From NCBI RefSeq assembly GCF_024496245.1, contig NZ_CP101740.1, positions 930,001 through 994,000 on the forward strand: 64,000 nucleotides of DNA, given 5' to 3'. How positions within the stretch are numbered: position 1 is the stretch's first letter; each line of letters begins with the position of its first letter. Position numbers and translations under genes: made by a program. This stretch comes from Sphingomonas qomolangmaensis (lineage in GTDB: Bacteria > Pseudomonadota > Alphaproteobacteria > Sphingomonadales > Sphingomonadaceae). The notes under the pieces were generated by a model that had not been told where the DNA came from, ran no database searches, and worked only from the letters and a program-made list of their open reading frames with translations. Shown here piece after piece: positions 9,419 through 19,919 of the stretch.

Positions 9419-10414
9419 ATGATCCGCCCGCTCGTCGTACCGCTGGGCGATCCCGCGGGGATCGGCCCCGAAATCGTCGCCAAGGCGTGGGCGCATCGCC
9501 AACTGCACGGGCTCGCACCGTTCTTTGCGGTGGGCGACCCGCGATCGATCGAGCAGGTCTGGGACGGCCCCGTGGCGCGCATCGCCTATCCCGACGAGGT
9601 GGCGAGCGTATTTGACACCGCGCTGCCGGTGCTCGCGGTACACGATGCCGGCATGGTGACCCCCGGCAACCCCGATGGCGAGGGCGCGCGCAGTGCACTT
9701 GAATCACTTGAGCTCGCGGTCGGCCTCGCACGGTCGGGGGCGGCGGGTGCGCTGGTGACCGCGCCGGTATCGAAGACGCAGCTGTATCGCATCGGCTTCC
9801 AGCATCCGGGGCAGACCGAATTCATCGCCGAGCGGTGCGGCCTGGCGCCCGAGAATACGGTGATGATGCTCGCCGGGCCGACGCTGCGCGTGGTGCCGGT
9901 GACGACACATGTCGCGCTGTCGGCGGTGCGCGGGTTGCTGTCGATCGAGCTGATCGTCGCCAAAGCGCGGGTGACGGCGCGCGGGCTGACCAAGAATTTC
10001 GGGATCGAACGGCCGCGGCTCGCCTTTGCGGGACTCAACCCGCATGCCGGCGAGGACGGGGCGTTGGGCAGCGAGGAGATCGAGATCATCGCCCCGGCGA
10101 TCGAGCAATTGCGCGCCGAGGGGATCGACGCGGTCGGGCCGCTTGCCGCCGACACGATGTTCCATGCCAGGGCACGCGCCGGGTATGATGCGGCGATCTG
10201 CTGCTATCATGACCAGGCGCTGATCCCGCTGAAGACGCTGCACTTCGACGAGGGGGTGAACATCACTTTGGGGCTGCCGATCGTGCGGACTTCGCCCGAC
10301 CATGGGACCGCGTTCGGGATTGCGGGGAAGGACTGTGCCGAGCCCGGCGCGATGATCGCGGCGATCCGGATGGCGGCGAGCGCTGCCGAGCGTCGTCTGA
10401 CCCGCAGCGCATGA
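9419..10414 (+). CDS. pdxA: 4-hydroxythreonine-4-phosphate dehydrogenase
   Basis: PdxA oxidises 4-phosphohydroxy-L-threonine with NAD(P) in DXP-dependent pyridoxal phosphate synthesis. The 331-residue protein carries [11 protein letters not shown] near the start, TAPVSK, the metal-binding HPGQTEF region, and the C-terminal [11 protein letters not shown] histidine motif. The start at 9419 gives the expected [13 protein letters not shown]-terminus. It lies 19 bases after surA, and its stop overlaps the rsmA start as ATGA, the conserved pdxA-rsmA coupling. Confidence 0.95.
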   Translation: MIRPLVVPLGDPAGIGPEIVAKAWAHRQLHGLAPFFAVGDPRSIEQVWDGPVARIAYPDEVASVFDTALPVLAVHDAGMVTPGNPDGEGARSALESLELAVGLARSGAAGALVTAPVSKTQLYRIGFQHPGQTEFIAERCGLAPENTVMMLAGPTLRVVPVTTHVALSAVRGLLSIELIVAKARVTARGLTKNFGIERPRLAFAGLNPHAGEDGALGSEEIEIIAPAIEQLRAEGIDAVGPLAADTMFHARARAGYDAAICCYHDQALIPLKTLHFDEGVNITLGLPIVRTSPDHGTAFGIAGKDCAEPGAMIAAIRMAASAAERRLTRSA

Positions 10415-11238
10415 CGGTGGCCTTGCCGCCGCTGCGCGAGGTGATCCGGGCGCATGGGCTGACCGCGAGCAAGGCGCTGGGGCAGAATTTCCTGTTCGAC
10501 CAGCAATTGCTCGACCGGATTGCTCGGGTACCGGGCGATCTTTCGGGAGCCGAGGTGCTCGAAGTCGGGCCGGGTCCGGGCGGGCTTACCCGGTCGCTGC
10601 TGGCCGCCGGGGCGCGGGTGACGGCGATCGAGCGTGACCGGCGGTGTATTCCGGCGCTCGCCGAACTGGGCGAGGCGTATCCGGGGCAGCTGACCGTCAT
10701 CGAGGGCGATGCGCTGGCGATCGACCATGCGGGGCTGTTCGAGGGCAAGCCGCATGTGGTGGCCAACCTGCCCTACAACGTGGGCACTGCGTTGTTCGTC
10801 GGGTGGCTGTCGGCCGGCTGGACGCCGTGGTGGGAGAGCCTGACGCTGATGTTCCAGCGCGAGGTGGCCGACCGGATCGTGGCGCAGGCCAATGACGACG
10901 CCTATGGGCGGCTGGCGGTGCTGGCGCAGTGGCGCAGCACCCCGCGAATCGCTATGCCGGTGCATCGATCGGCCTTCACCCCGCCGCCCAAGGTGATGTC
11001 GGCGGTGGTGCATGTGGTGCCCGGCGACCAGCCCGATGGGGTGCGGCTGCGCACGCTCGAGACGCTGACCGCGGCGGCGTTCGGGCAGCGGCGCAAGATG
11101 CTGCGCGCCAGCCTGAAGGGGATGCCGGGGGCGCTGGCGGCGGTCGAGGGGTTGGGGATCGATCCTACGCGGCGGGCGGAGACGGTTAGCGTAGGCGAGT
11201 TTTGTGCGATTGCGCGGGTGATCGATGCGGGGAAATAG
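10411..11238 (+). CDS. rsmA: 16S rRNA (A1518/A1519) dimethyltransferase
   Basis: RsmA (KsgA) dimethylates two adjacent adenines at the 3' end of 16S rRNA, a late small-subunit quality step. The 275-residue protein has the family start [12 protein letters not shown] motif [12 protein letters not shown], and the catalytic NLPYNV. The C-terminal helical domain contains [14 protein letters not shown]. It is translationally coupled to pdxA by a 4-base overlap. A palindromic repeat lies directly downstream, before the convergent TPR gene. Confidence 0.95.
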   Translation: MTVALPPLREVIRAHGLTASKALGQNFLFDQQLLDRIARVPGDLSGAEVLEVGPGPGGLTRSLLAAGARVTAIERDRRCIPALAELGEAYPGQLTVIEGDALAIDHAGLFEGKPHVVANLPYNVGTALFVGWLSAGWTPWWESLTLMFQREVADRIVAQANDDAYGRLAVLAQWRSTPRIAMPVHRSAFTPPPKVMSAVVHVVPGDQPDGVRLRTLETLTAAAFGQRRKMLRASLKGMPGALAAVEGLGIDPTRRAETVSVGEFCAIARVIDAGK

Positions 11239-11260
11239 GGGCTTGGGCTAACCCCCTGCC

Positions 11261-11356
11261 CCGTTCGCCCTGAGCTTGTCGAAGGGCGGCCCGCATTTTC
11301 GGCTGGACCGCACTTTGAAGGTTCGGGGCGTGCTTCGACAAGCTCAGCACGAACGG
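11261..11356. repeat. Intergenic inverted repeat, TTGTCGAAG family, copy 1
   Basis: Two arms, CCGTTCGCCCTGAGCTTGTCG on the left and its near reverse complement CGACAAGCTCAGCACGAACGG on the right, flank about 45 unrelated bases. The whole can fold into a long hairpin. Three more copies are at 16745, 34590 and 52016. This one lies between convergent rsmA and a TPR gene and could end transcription from both sides. The left arm differs at the GCCC/GCAC positions. Confidence 0.85.
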
Positions 11357-11357
11357 A

Positions 11358-11867
11358 TTAGTTTTTGCCTGCCACCGGTGGGGCCGTCGTAGTCGCTGCC
11401 GCGGTTGCCGTTACCGGCGGGCCTTTCGCGATCACCGCCGCCAGCCTCGTCGCGTCGCCGCACTCGGCCTTGCAGAGCGTGCGGATCTTGGCGAGATTTT
11501 CCTTCGCCTTCACCACCGCGCCCTTTTGCACCAGCGCCTCGCCCTGGCCGCGCAGTGCGGCGACGTCGTTGGGCTCGAGCGACAGCGTCTCGCGGTACAG
11601 GCGGATCGCCTTGCCGGGGAGGTTCTGCGCGCGTGCGACCTCCGCCAGCACGACGAAGGCTTCGCGGTTGCGCGGATCGACCACGAGCGCGGTTTCGAGC
11701 AGGTCGTTCGCGCCGGTCAGATTGCCCGCGGCGCGTGCCGTCTTGGCGCGTTCGACCAAGGCCACCGATCGCGCGTCGATCTGGTCGTCGGGGCGCTGGC
11801 CGTGGAGCGAGGTCGAGATGCTGACCGCTGCGAGCGACAGGGCGATGGTGACGGTGGTGAACCGCAT
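11358..11867 (-). CDS. Exported TPR-repeat protein, function unknown
   Basis: The 169-residue protein begins [18 protein letters not shown], a signal peptide. It contains about three tetratricopeptide repeats (for example [22 protein letters not shown] and [19 protein letters not shown]), then a short cysteine-containing segment and an Ala/Thr/Pro-rich tail. TPRs mediate protein-protein contacts; no partner is evident. The ATG at 11867 is chosen because it opens the signal peptide; upstream starts would put an unconserved stretch before it. Its stop is two bases from repeat copy 1. It lies 34 bases downstream of the RsmB-type gene on the same strand. Confidence 0.8.
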   Translation of the reverse strand: MRFTTVTIALSLAAVSISTSLHGQRPDDQIDARSVALVERAKTARAAGNLTGANDLLETALVVDPRNREAFVVLAEVARAQNLPGKAIRLYRETLSLEPNDVAALRGQGEALVQKGAVVKAKENLAKIRTLCKAECGDATRLAAVIAKGPPVTATAAATTTAPPVAGKN

Positions 11868-11901
11868 GATCTTCTCCGAAACAGACACAGCTAGCTGGCT
11901 A

Positions 11902-13080
11902 TCATGTGGTGCGCAGCATCGCGACAAAAAAGCCGTCGGTCGAATCCGATGCCGGCGTCAGCCGCATCCCCGCGCCGTGGCGGGTGCCCGCGGGCAGGTC
12001 GATCGCCGCCGCCTGCCAGCCGGGATGGCGTTCGAGGAAGGCGGCGGCCTGGTCGGCGCCCTCGGCATCGAGCAGCGAGCAGACGACATACACCACCGCG
12101 CCGCCGGGCCGCACCAAGGTTGCCGCGAGATCGAGCAGGCGTGCCTGCGTCGCCTCGAGCTTGGTCAGCCGATCGGCGGTGAGCCGCCAGCGCGCCTCGG
12201 GATTGCGGCGCCAGGTGCCGGTGCCCGAACAGGGCGCATCGATCAGCACGACATCGGCGCGTGCGGTCTCGTCGGCGAGCATCTCTGCCTCATGCCCCGG
12301 ATTGAGCAGCAAGGTGCGCGCGATCGTCACCCCGGCGCGCTCGGCGCGCGGCGGCAGGCGTTGCAGCCGCCCGCGATCGGTATCGGTGGCGAGCAGATCG
12401 CCCTGGTTCGCCATCGCCGCGGCGAGCGCGAGCGTCTTGCCCCCTGCCCCCGCGCACAGATCGATCACGCGCATCCCCGGCGCGACGCCGCAGGCGAGCG
12501 TCACCAGCTGGCTGCCGGCATCCTGCACCTCGATCAGCCCCGAATCATAGGCGGGATGCTTGTCGACCGAGGTATCGGGGGGCAGCCGCAGCGCATCGGG
12601 GGCGAAGGCGAGCGGCTGCGCACCCTCGATCGCGATATCGTCGCGCGCGGCGAGCAGCCGGTTGACGCGGATGTCGAGCGGCGCGCGTTCGAGCAACGCT
12701 TCCTGCTCGGCCTCGCCCAGCCCTGACGCGGCGAGCGCGGTGACCAGCCAGGCGGGGGCGACGCCGGGGACGGCGGCCTTTTCATTGGGGTTGATCGCGG
12801 GCGGGCCGTAGGTGGACCCGTCGAACGCCGCGGCGACGCCGGGGAGGCGCTGCGCCAGCGCGAGCATCGCCGCGCGCCCGTCGCGCGGCAGCTCGCCGCA
12901 CAGCCGGATCGCGTCATAGACCAGGTTGCGCACCGCGCGCCGATCCTTCGACCCGGCATAGCGCCGCGCGGCGAATCCGCGCGCGATGATCGTATCGGCC
13001 GCCGCCCCGCCCTCGCGCGCCGCGGCGATGATGAGGTCGAGCAGGTCGATCGCGGCCTGGACGCGTGCCGGCGGCGTCAT
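11902..13080 (-). CDS. rsmB: RsmB-type 16S rRNA (cytosine-C5) methyltransferase
   Basis: A 392-residue NOL1/NOP2/Sun family enzyme, probably modifying a 16S rRNA cytosine such as C967. An N-terminal NusB-like helical domain occupies about 1-130. The Rossmann methyltransferase domain follows: motif [16 protein letters not shown], motif [19 protein letters not shown] and motif [13 protein letters not shown]. The PC and VC cysteines are the expected release and nucleophile residues. Assignment to RsmB rather than a paralogue (RsmF, or an m5C enzyme for another site) rests on length and domain order only. Its start is upstream-adjacent to the G-rich gap that precedes the low-GC islet. Confidence 0.85.
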   Translation of the reverse strand: MTPPARVQAAIDLLDLIIAAAREGGAAADTIIARGFAARRYAGSKDRRAVRNLVYDAIRLCGELPRDGRAAMLALAQRLPGVAAAFDGSTYGPPAINPNEKAAVPGVAPAWLVTALAASGLGEAEQEALLERAPLDIRVNRLLAARDDIAIEGAQPLAFAPDALRLPPDTSVDKHPAYDSGLIEVQDAGSQLVTLACGVAPGMRVIDLCAGAGGKTLALAAAMANQGDLLATDTDRGRLQRLPPRAERAGVTIARTLLLNPGHEAEMLADETARADVVLIDAPCSGTGTWRRNPEARWRLTADRLTKLEATQARLLDLAATLVRPGGAVVYVVCSLLDAEGADQAAAFLERHPGWQAAAIDLPAGTRHGAGMRLTPASDSTDGFFVAMLRTT

Positions 13081-13094
13081 GCGGGGCGGCCCGA

Positions 13095-13330
13095 AAGGGT
13101 CGGAAGGCTACAAAAGCTACAGTACGTACCCCCCGGATTCGCCCCTTCCGGGTGGTGGCGGGGGGTGCGGATGGCGGCGCGGCTTCGCGCGCGCGGGGTA
13201 TGGTGGGGCGGGTTCGACGGGGTGGTCGTGGTGCGGGTGTGGAGGGGGTGCATGGGTTCGGGCGTAGCCGAATGGGGGCTTGTAGGACAGGGGGTTGGGG
13301 GTTGAGGCAGGGCGGGGATCATTTGCCCCG
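13095..13330. other. G-rich non-coding gap with possible G-quadruplex and a small hairpin
   Basis: Between rsmB and the low-GC pair there are 286 bases with no convincing gene. The + strand from about 13140 to 13317 is strongly G-skewed. It has runs of five Gs at about 13274, 13291 and 13298 and of three to four Gs nearby, enough for an intramolecular G-quadruplex. At its end CGGGG-ATCATTTG-CCCCG (13313-13330) forms a 5-bp hairpin downstream of the toxin-like gene; it could be a weak terminator but lacks a clear U-tract. Confidence 0.5.
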
Positions 13331-13366
13331 TTTCACTGTTGTGCCGACAATACCCCGGCGTCGCCA

Positions 13367-13873
13367 TTATAGCAGCTTGTCGAAGTCATCCCAGGTGGTA
13401 GAGAAGTTGAGGTCCGCAATCAGTTTGATAGGATGTATCCATCTGATCTGACAGTCGTTGCAAACGTCTGGAACATGGCGACGAGGTCCGCTTCTTGTAG
13501 GCTTGGAAACTTCCGCCGTCACGATACACCTATCAGAGTGCCCAAGACCCGCAGCGATAAGGAATGGGTCTTGCCCAATCGTAATCAAATCGGCCTCGGT
13601 CAGAGTTTTACCATATTGGGCGAGAACAGTTTGAACATTGCGCGCGTCAATCTCCTCGTCCAGTAGCAAAGTACGTTTGGTCTCAGACTGCTTCATCCAA
13701 GCTGCTAGCTCATCATTCCCGCTCTCGACCTCCGAGTAAATTTCGGCTGGCATCTTCAGGGAACTCATAGCCCCGTGATAGTGAAGCCACTTCCAAAATT
13801 CTGGCACCCGGTTGAGTCCGTACCATGTGTTATGCGCCGTTATGAGTGCATTTGCATCGAGAAGATACAACAT
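13367..13873 (-). CDS. DUF4411 family PIN-like protein, probable toxin
   Basis: A 168-residue protein beginning MLYLLDANALI, the PIN-type first strand with the metal-binding aspartate (D6). Further acidic residues sit where PIN nucleases need them: E44/E48 in MPAEIYSEVE, D102 in GQDPFLIAAG and E121 in VTAEVSKP. The C-terminal IP-D-C segment (PDVCNDCQIRWI) is typical of DUF4411. PIN domains are usually Mg-dependent RNases and are common type II toxins. The gene follows the XRE-ImmA/IrrE gene with a TGATG stop-start overlap, so the pair is translationally coupled. RNase activity is inferred, not shown. Confidence 0.8.
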   Translation of the reverse strand: MLYLLDANALITAHNTWYGLNRVPEFWKWLHYHGAMSSLKMPAEIYSEVESGNDELAAWMKQSETKRTLLLDEEIDARNVQTVLAQYGKTLTEADLITIGQDPFLIAAGLGHSDRCIVTAEVSKPTRSGPRRHVPDVCNDCQIRWIHPIKLIADLNFSTTWDDFDKLL

Positions 13874-15060
13874 CAGGCGAAGGCTCTCGGTGGGCCCGCC
13901 AAAAGTGGGTATATATTCATTGGTTTGACTCCGAGCATCCTTGCCGCGCGGGTCGGAGTGAGCGAGCCATCAGCCATTCCTTGGCGGGCAACGGCGAGTA
14001 GCGCGGCACCTAAGCGATGTCGGCGGACGACATACCAGTTCGGGCCGCCTTCTGTCTGTCGACTACGCTCTTTTTCCCTTGCCTTGTGTGCAAGCCAGTC
14101 GCCCCGAAACTCGTCGCGTAAACCTTCCCATTGGGCGGTGGAAATCCGGCCTCCACGATAAAGTTGATATGCTATCATCGACCTGCTGACCTTAGCGCGG
14201 TTCGCTAAAGCGCGAATTTCACTTACATCATCACTATCGCCAGTAATTTGTAAGCGCTCAATCTCCACCATCGATATCAGCGTAGCTGCCGCCGCGTCGT
14301 TGCAAAGGCGTTCAACGCCTCCCTGAGGTAAGCCGCCGCTGATTCCTCCTTCACCAATCAAAAGGTGAGCGAGCTCGTGGAGCAACGTAAACGACCAAGC
14401 GGATTTAGCGTCTTGGTCGTTGACCACTATGAACGGCGCGAGCGCATCTGCTATAGCAAAACCACGAAAAATACTGACATCGATTGCTGTCGACCAATGA
14501 CCGCAATCGCCTGCCAGGAGAACAAATATCCCTTTCGCTTCAATCAGGTTCCGTAGGTAGGAAAAAGCCTCATCGATCGACGATTTGTTGCGGAATGTGT
14601 CACGATCAAAAGCGATAGATTGCTTAATAGCGCGCGCCAACTGACTCGGATCTCGCACGCCCGCTTCTAAACCGACGAGATCAATAGGATTGTATTCTTC
14701 GTCGTCCTCTAAAGCTTCCCGAACGAGCGCCTGCCGAGCTTTTACATCGCGCAAAAGGGTAGAAAGCAAAACGTTAGACGGATCGCCACGATCCGGTAAC
14801 GTTCGATAGTCCTCGCCGATGTCGGCAGGAGCGGGCGCCTCGGCCATATAAAATGTTAGCAGAGGGCGATGATACTGCCGCGCCATCCGCTTCAACAACG
14901 CCGGGCTTGCGGCGTTTTCCCCTGCCTCCAACGCAGCTAAACGATCGGCCCCAGAAGTGCCCCGCGCGTCGCCTAGCGATATTTTGCGGGCAGCAGTTTC
15001 CAAATCAAGCCCAGCGGTCACGCGCGCCCATTTAAGGATATCGGGGTTCACCGTACTCAT
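13873..15060 (-). CDS. XRE-type HTH protein fused to ImmA/IrrE zinc metallopeptidase, probable antitoxin/regulator
   Basis: The 395-residue protein has an N-terminal helix-turn-helix (about 5-70: WARVTAGLDLETAARKI through RLAALEAGENAASP). A linker follows, then an ImmA/IrrE (COG2856) domain with the zinc motif HELAH at 228-232 and a likely third ligand region around VERLCNDAAAA (249-259). The C-terminal region contains SRSMIAYQLYRGG and a second small helical segment. ImmA cleaves a phage-type repressor and IrrE acts on DdrO, so this protein may couple DNA binding to proteolysis. It is paired with the DUF4411 gene in a TGATG overlap. The start at 15060 gives the usual M-VNPDILKWAR; 15102 is possible. 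No clear ribosome site is visible. Confidence 0.82.
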   Translation of the reverse strand: MSTVNPDILKWARVTAGLDLETAARKISLGDARGTSGADRLAALEAGENAASPALLKRMARQYHRPLLTFYMAEAPAPADIGEDYRTLPDRGDPSNVLLSTLLRDVKARQALVREALEDDEEYNPIDLVGLEAGVRDPSQLARAIKQSIAFDRDTFRNKSSIDEAFSYLRNLIEAKGIFVLLAGDCGHWSTAIDVSIFRGFAIADALAPFIVVNDQDAKSAWSFTLLHELAHLLIGEGGISGGLPQGGVERLCNDAAAATLISMVEIERLQITGDSDDVSEIRALANRAKVSRSMIAYQLYRGGRISTAQWEGLRDEFRGDWLAHKAREKERSRQTEGGPNWYVVRRHRLGAALLAVARQGMADGSLTPTRAARMLGVKPMNIYPLLAGPPRAFA

Positions 15061-15238
15061 CGTGATACCATGCACTGAGAGGAGTAAACGTGCCATTGCC
15101 AAATTCGGAGGACAAGCAAGGCCTAGGCGGTTAATCGACCATGATATGCTCGGCGCTCAAGGATAGGGCCCTACTGCCTAAGTGCGGGGCCCCCTCCCCC
15201 CCTAGCCCTCCCCCGCCTTCCGCATTACCCCCTCCCCC

Positions 15239-16723
15239 ATGACCACCGAAGCCGCCGACCCGCATCCGCTCCTCCATTGGTGGCGCAACCACGTCATCAC
15301 CAGCGTCGATCACCGATCGGTGGTGGAGAAGGTGGAGGACGAGGAGGCGTTCGACGGGCGCTATGCCTTCATGATCCTGATGTCGGCGGGGATCGCGGTG
15401 CTGGGGCTGTTGCTGTCCTCGCCCGCGGTGATCATCGGCGCGATGCTGATCTCGCCGCTGATGGGGCCGATCATCGGGCTGGGCTTCGGCGTCGCGCTGT
15501 TCGACGCGGTCGAGATCCGGCGCGCGCTGGTCGCGATGGTGCTGGGCACGATCATGGCGATCCTGTTCTGCGCGGCGATCGTGTCGATGTCGCCGCTGCA
15601 GACGGTTACCAGCGAGCTGGCCGCGCGCACCCGGCCCAATTTGTTCGACCTGCTGGTGGCGCTGTTTTCGGGGCTGGCGGGGGCCTATGCGATGATCCGC
15701 GGGCGCGAGGGCGCGATCGTCGGGGTGGCGATCGCCACCGCGCTGATGCCGCCGCTGGCGACCGTCGGCTTTGGCCTCGCGACCGCGAACTGGACGGTGT
15801 TCTTCGGCGCGCTGCTGCTGTTCTTCACCAACTTCATGGTGATCGCGCTGTCGGCGGCGATCATGGCGCGGCTATACGGCTTCGGCCCCAGGCTGTCGCC
15901 GCGGCAGACATTGTTCCAGACCGCGGCGATGCTGGCGGTGTTCGCGGCGCTGGCGGTGCCGCTGGGGCTGACGCTGCGCCAGATCGCGTGGGAGACCAAT
16001 GCCTCGCGCCAGGCGCGCGACATCGTGTCGCAGCAATTCGGCGACAATGCGCGGGTGAGCCAGCTCGAGATCGACTATACCGCCGAGCCGGTGCGCGTCG
16101 ATGCGACGGTGCTGACGCCGAGCTTCGTCGCGCAGGCCGAGCGAAGCGTGAAGGCGAAGCTCGAGGCGACGCTGGGGCGGCCGGTGGGGCTGACGATCGA
16201 GCAGTTCCGCGTCGGGGTGGGCGATGCCGAGGCGACGCAGCTGGCGCGCGCGCAGGCGAGCGAGCGCGCCACCCGCGAGGCGCGCGCGGTGACGCAGATC
16301 GGCGAGCAATTGTCGCTGGTGGCGGGGGTGCCGACCGACCGGGTGCTGGTCGACCGCGACCATCGCCGCGCGGTGGTGACCGCGACGCCGCTGCCGGGCG
16401 CGGGGCTCGAAGTGTATCGCGCGCTCGAGGCGCGGGTGGCGGGGGCGGCGGAGGGCTGGACGGTCGAGCTGGTGCCGCCGCCCGCGGTGCCGGGGGGCGT
16501 CAGCTTCGGTGAGGACGCGCCCGATGCCGAGGGTAGCCGCGCGATCGCCACCGCGATCTGGGCGGCGCGGCGGCTGCAGCTGCCGATCGGGGTATCGGGG
16601 GCGCAGGCCGATATGGTGGTGGCGGCGCTGACCGAGGCGGGGGTGGCCGCCGAGCAGGTGGGATCGGGCAATGGCGCGGTGACGATGCGCTGGCTCGCGC
16701 CGCGGGTCGAGCCGGCGGGGTGA
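15239..16723 (+). CDS. DUF389 multi-pass membrane protein
   Basis: A 494-residue protein. After a 40-residue cytoplasmic start comes the DUF389 (TIGR00341-like) membrane core with about six hydrophobic helices (roughly residues 42-245). It includes the signature AVIIGAMLISPLMGPIIGLG and the second half-repeat IVGVAIATALMPPLATVGFG. The remaining half (about 250-494) is soluble, with BON-like alternation and much Ala/Val/Glu, and is probably periplasmic or cytoplasmic. The family has no established transport substrate. It is the first core gene to the right of the low-GC islet and is convergent with guaB, with repeat copy 2 between. Confidence 0.85.
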   Translation: MTTEAADPHPLLHWWRNHVITSVDHRSVVEKVEDEEAFDGRYAFMILMSAGIAVLGLLLSSPAVIIGAMLISPLMGPIIGLGFGVALFDAVEIRRALVAMVLGTIMAILFCAAIVSMSPLQTVTSELAARTRPNLFDLLVALFSGLAGAYAMIRGREGAIVGVAIATALMPPLATVGFGLATANWTVFFGALLLFFTNFMVIALSAAIMARLYGFGPRLSPRQTLFQTAAMLAVFAALAVPLGLTLRQIAWETNASRQARDIVSQQFGDNARVSQLEIDYTAEPVRVDATVLTPSFVAQAERSVKAKLEATLGRPVGLTIEQFRVGVGDAEATQLARAQASERATREARAVTQIGEQLSLVAGVPTDRVLVDRDHRRAVVTATPLPGAGLEVYRALEARVAGAAEGWTVELVPPPAVPGGVSFGEDAPDAEGSRAIATAIWAARRLQLPIGVSGAQADMVVAALTEAGVAAEQVGSGNGAVTMRWLAPRVEPAG

Positions 16724-16744
16724 GGTCCAGGGACTAACCCTAGT

Positions 16745-16835
16745 CCGTTCGTGCTGAGCCTGTCGAAGCACCGTTTTTCTTTTGCGCGCGGGTCACAGAA
16801 GAAGGACAGTGCTTCGACAAGCTCAGCACGAGCGG
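16745..16835. repeat. Intergenic inverted repeat, TTGTCGAAG family, copy 2
   Basis: The left arm CCGTTCGTGCTGAGCCTGTCG (with GAAGCACCG continuing) and the right arm GTGCTTCGACAAGCTCAGCA pair across about 35 bases. Each arm has one substitution relative to the other. It lies between the convergent DUF389 gene and guaB, the same context as the other three copies. Confidence 0.88.
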
Positions 16836-16868
16836 TTGAGGGGTGTGGGCAACCTTTAGCCGGAGGCC

Positions 16869-19462
<2,594 letters not shown>

Positions 19463-19468
19463 GCCCAA

Positions 19469-19915
19469 ATGGACTGGGACAATCCGGGGCTGTGGTGGAT
19501 CGCCGCCGGGGCGCTGCTGGCGGGGGTCGAGCTGCTGGTGCCCGGGGTGTTCCTGGTCTTCGTCGCGATCGCCGCGGCGATCACCGGGGCCTTCGTGCTG
19601 CTATTTCCCGACCTGCCGCTGGCTGGCCAATTGGCGAGCCTTGCCGCGTGGAGCGCGGTGACGATCGCGATCGGGCGGCGCTGGTATCGCGACTATTCAC
19701 CCGACAGCGCCGATCCTTTGCTCAACGATGTCGGCGCGCGGATGCTCGGCGCGACGGTGACCGTCGTGTCGTCGGGTGCCGATGGCAGCGGACGGGTGCG
19801 CGTCGCCGATGGCGAATGGCCCTCGCGCGGCCCGGTGCTGCCGGTGGGCGCGATCGCACGCGTCGTCGGCGTCCAGAATACCACCCTCATCATCGAACCG
19901 ATCGTCCTGGAGTGA
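19469..19915 (+). CDS. NfeD family membrane protein
   Basis: A short-form NfeD of 148 residues: two or three N-terminal membrane helices (about 8-80, GLWWIAAGALLAGVELLVPG and FVAIAAAITGAFVLL). A C-terminal OB-fold follows (GARMLGATVTVVSSGADGSGRVRVADGEW, ending in LIIEPIV). NfeD proteins pair with SPFH-domain proteins, as here with the gene six bases upstream. The downstream DUF885 start lies four bases after its stop, which may indicate a three-gene transcript. Confidence 0.92.
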   Translation: MDWDNPGLWWIAAGALLAGVELLVPGVFLVFVAIAAAITGAFVLLFPDLPLAGQLASLAAWSAVTIAIGRRWYRDYSPDSADPLLNDVGARMLGATVTVVSSGADGSGRVRVADGEWPSRGPVLPVGAIARVVGVQNTTLIIEPIVLE

Positions 19916-19919
19916 CTGC

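Larger units (their letters stand above)
13331..15180. other. Low-GC islet carrying a toxin-antitoxin-like gene pair
   Basis: Base composition drops sharply here: sampled lines inside contain about 50-57% G+C, against the high sixties on both sides. Codon choice in the two genes is correspondingly unlike the neighbours. The islet holds only the two coupled genes described below. No integrase, transposase, tRNA or clear flanking direct repeat was found. Short palindromes GCCTAGGC (15121-15128) and TAGGGCCCTA (15164-15173) lie near the right edge, between the antitoxin-like gene and the DUF389 gene. Horizontal acquisition is inferred from composition. Confidence 0.7.

Noticed and set aside
13117..13160. 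Further copy of the GGGAGGGG repeat
   Set aside because: The CCCCCCGGA..TTCCGGGTGG stretch has no matching second arm in the gap; only G-richness is shared.
13331..15180. Prophage remnant or integrative element
   Set aside because: Only two genes are present, without integrase, structural genes or att-like direct repeats. The ImmA-type domain alone is not enough to call a prophage.
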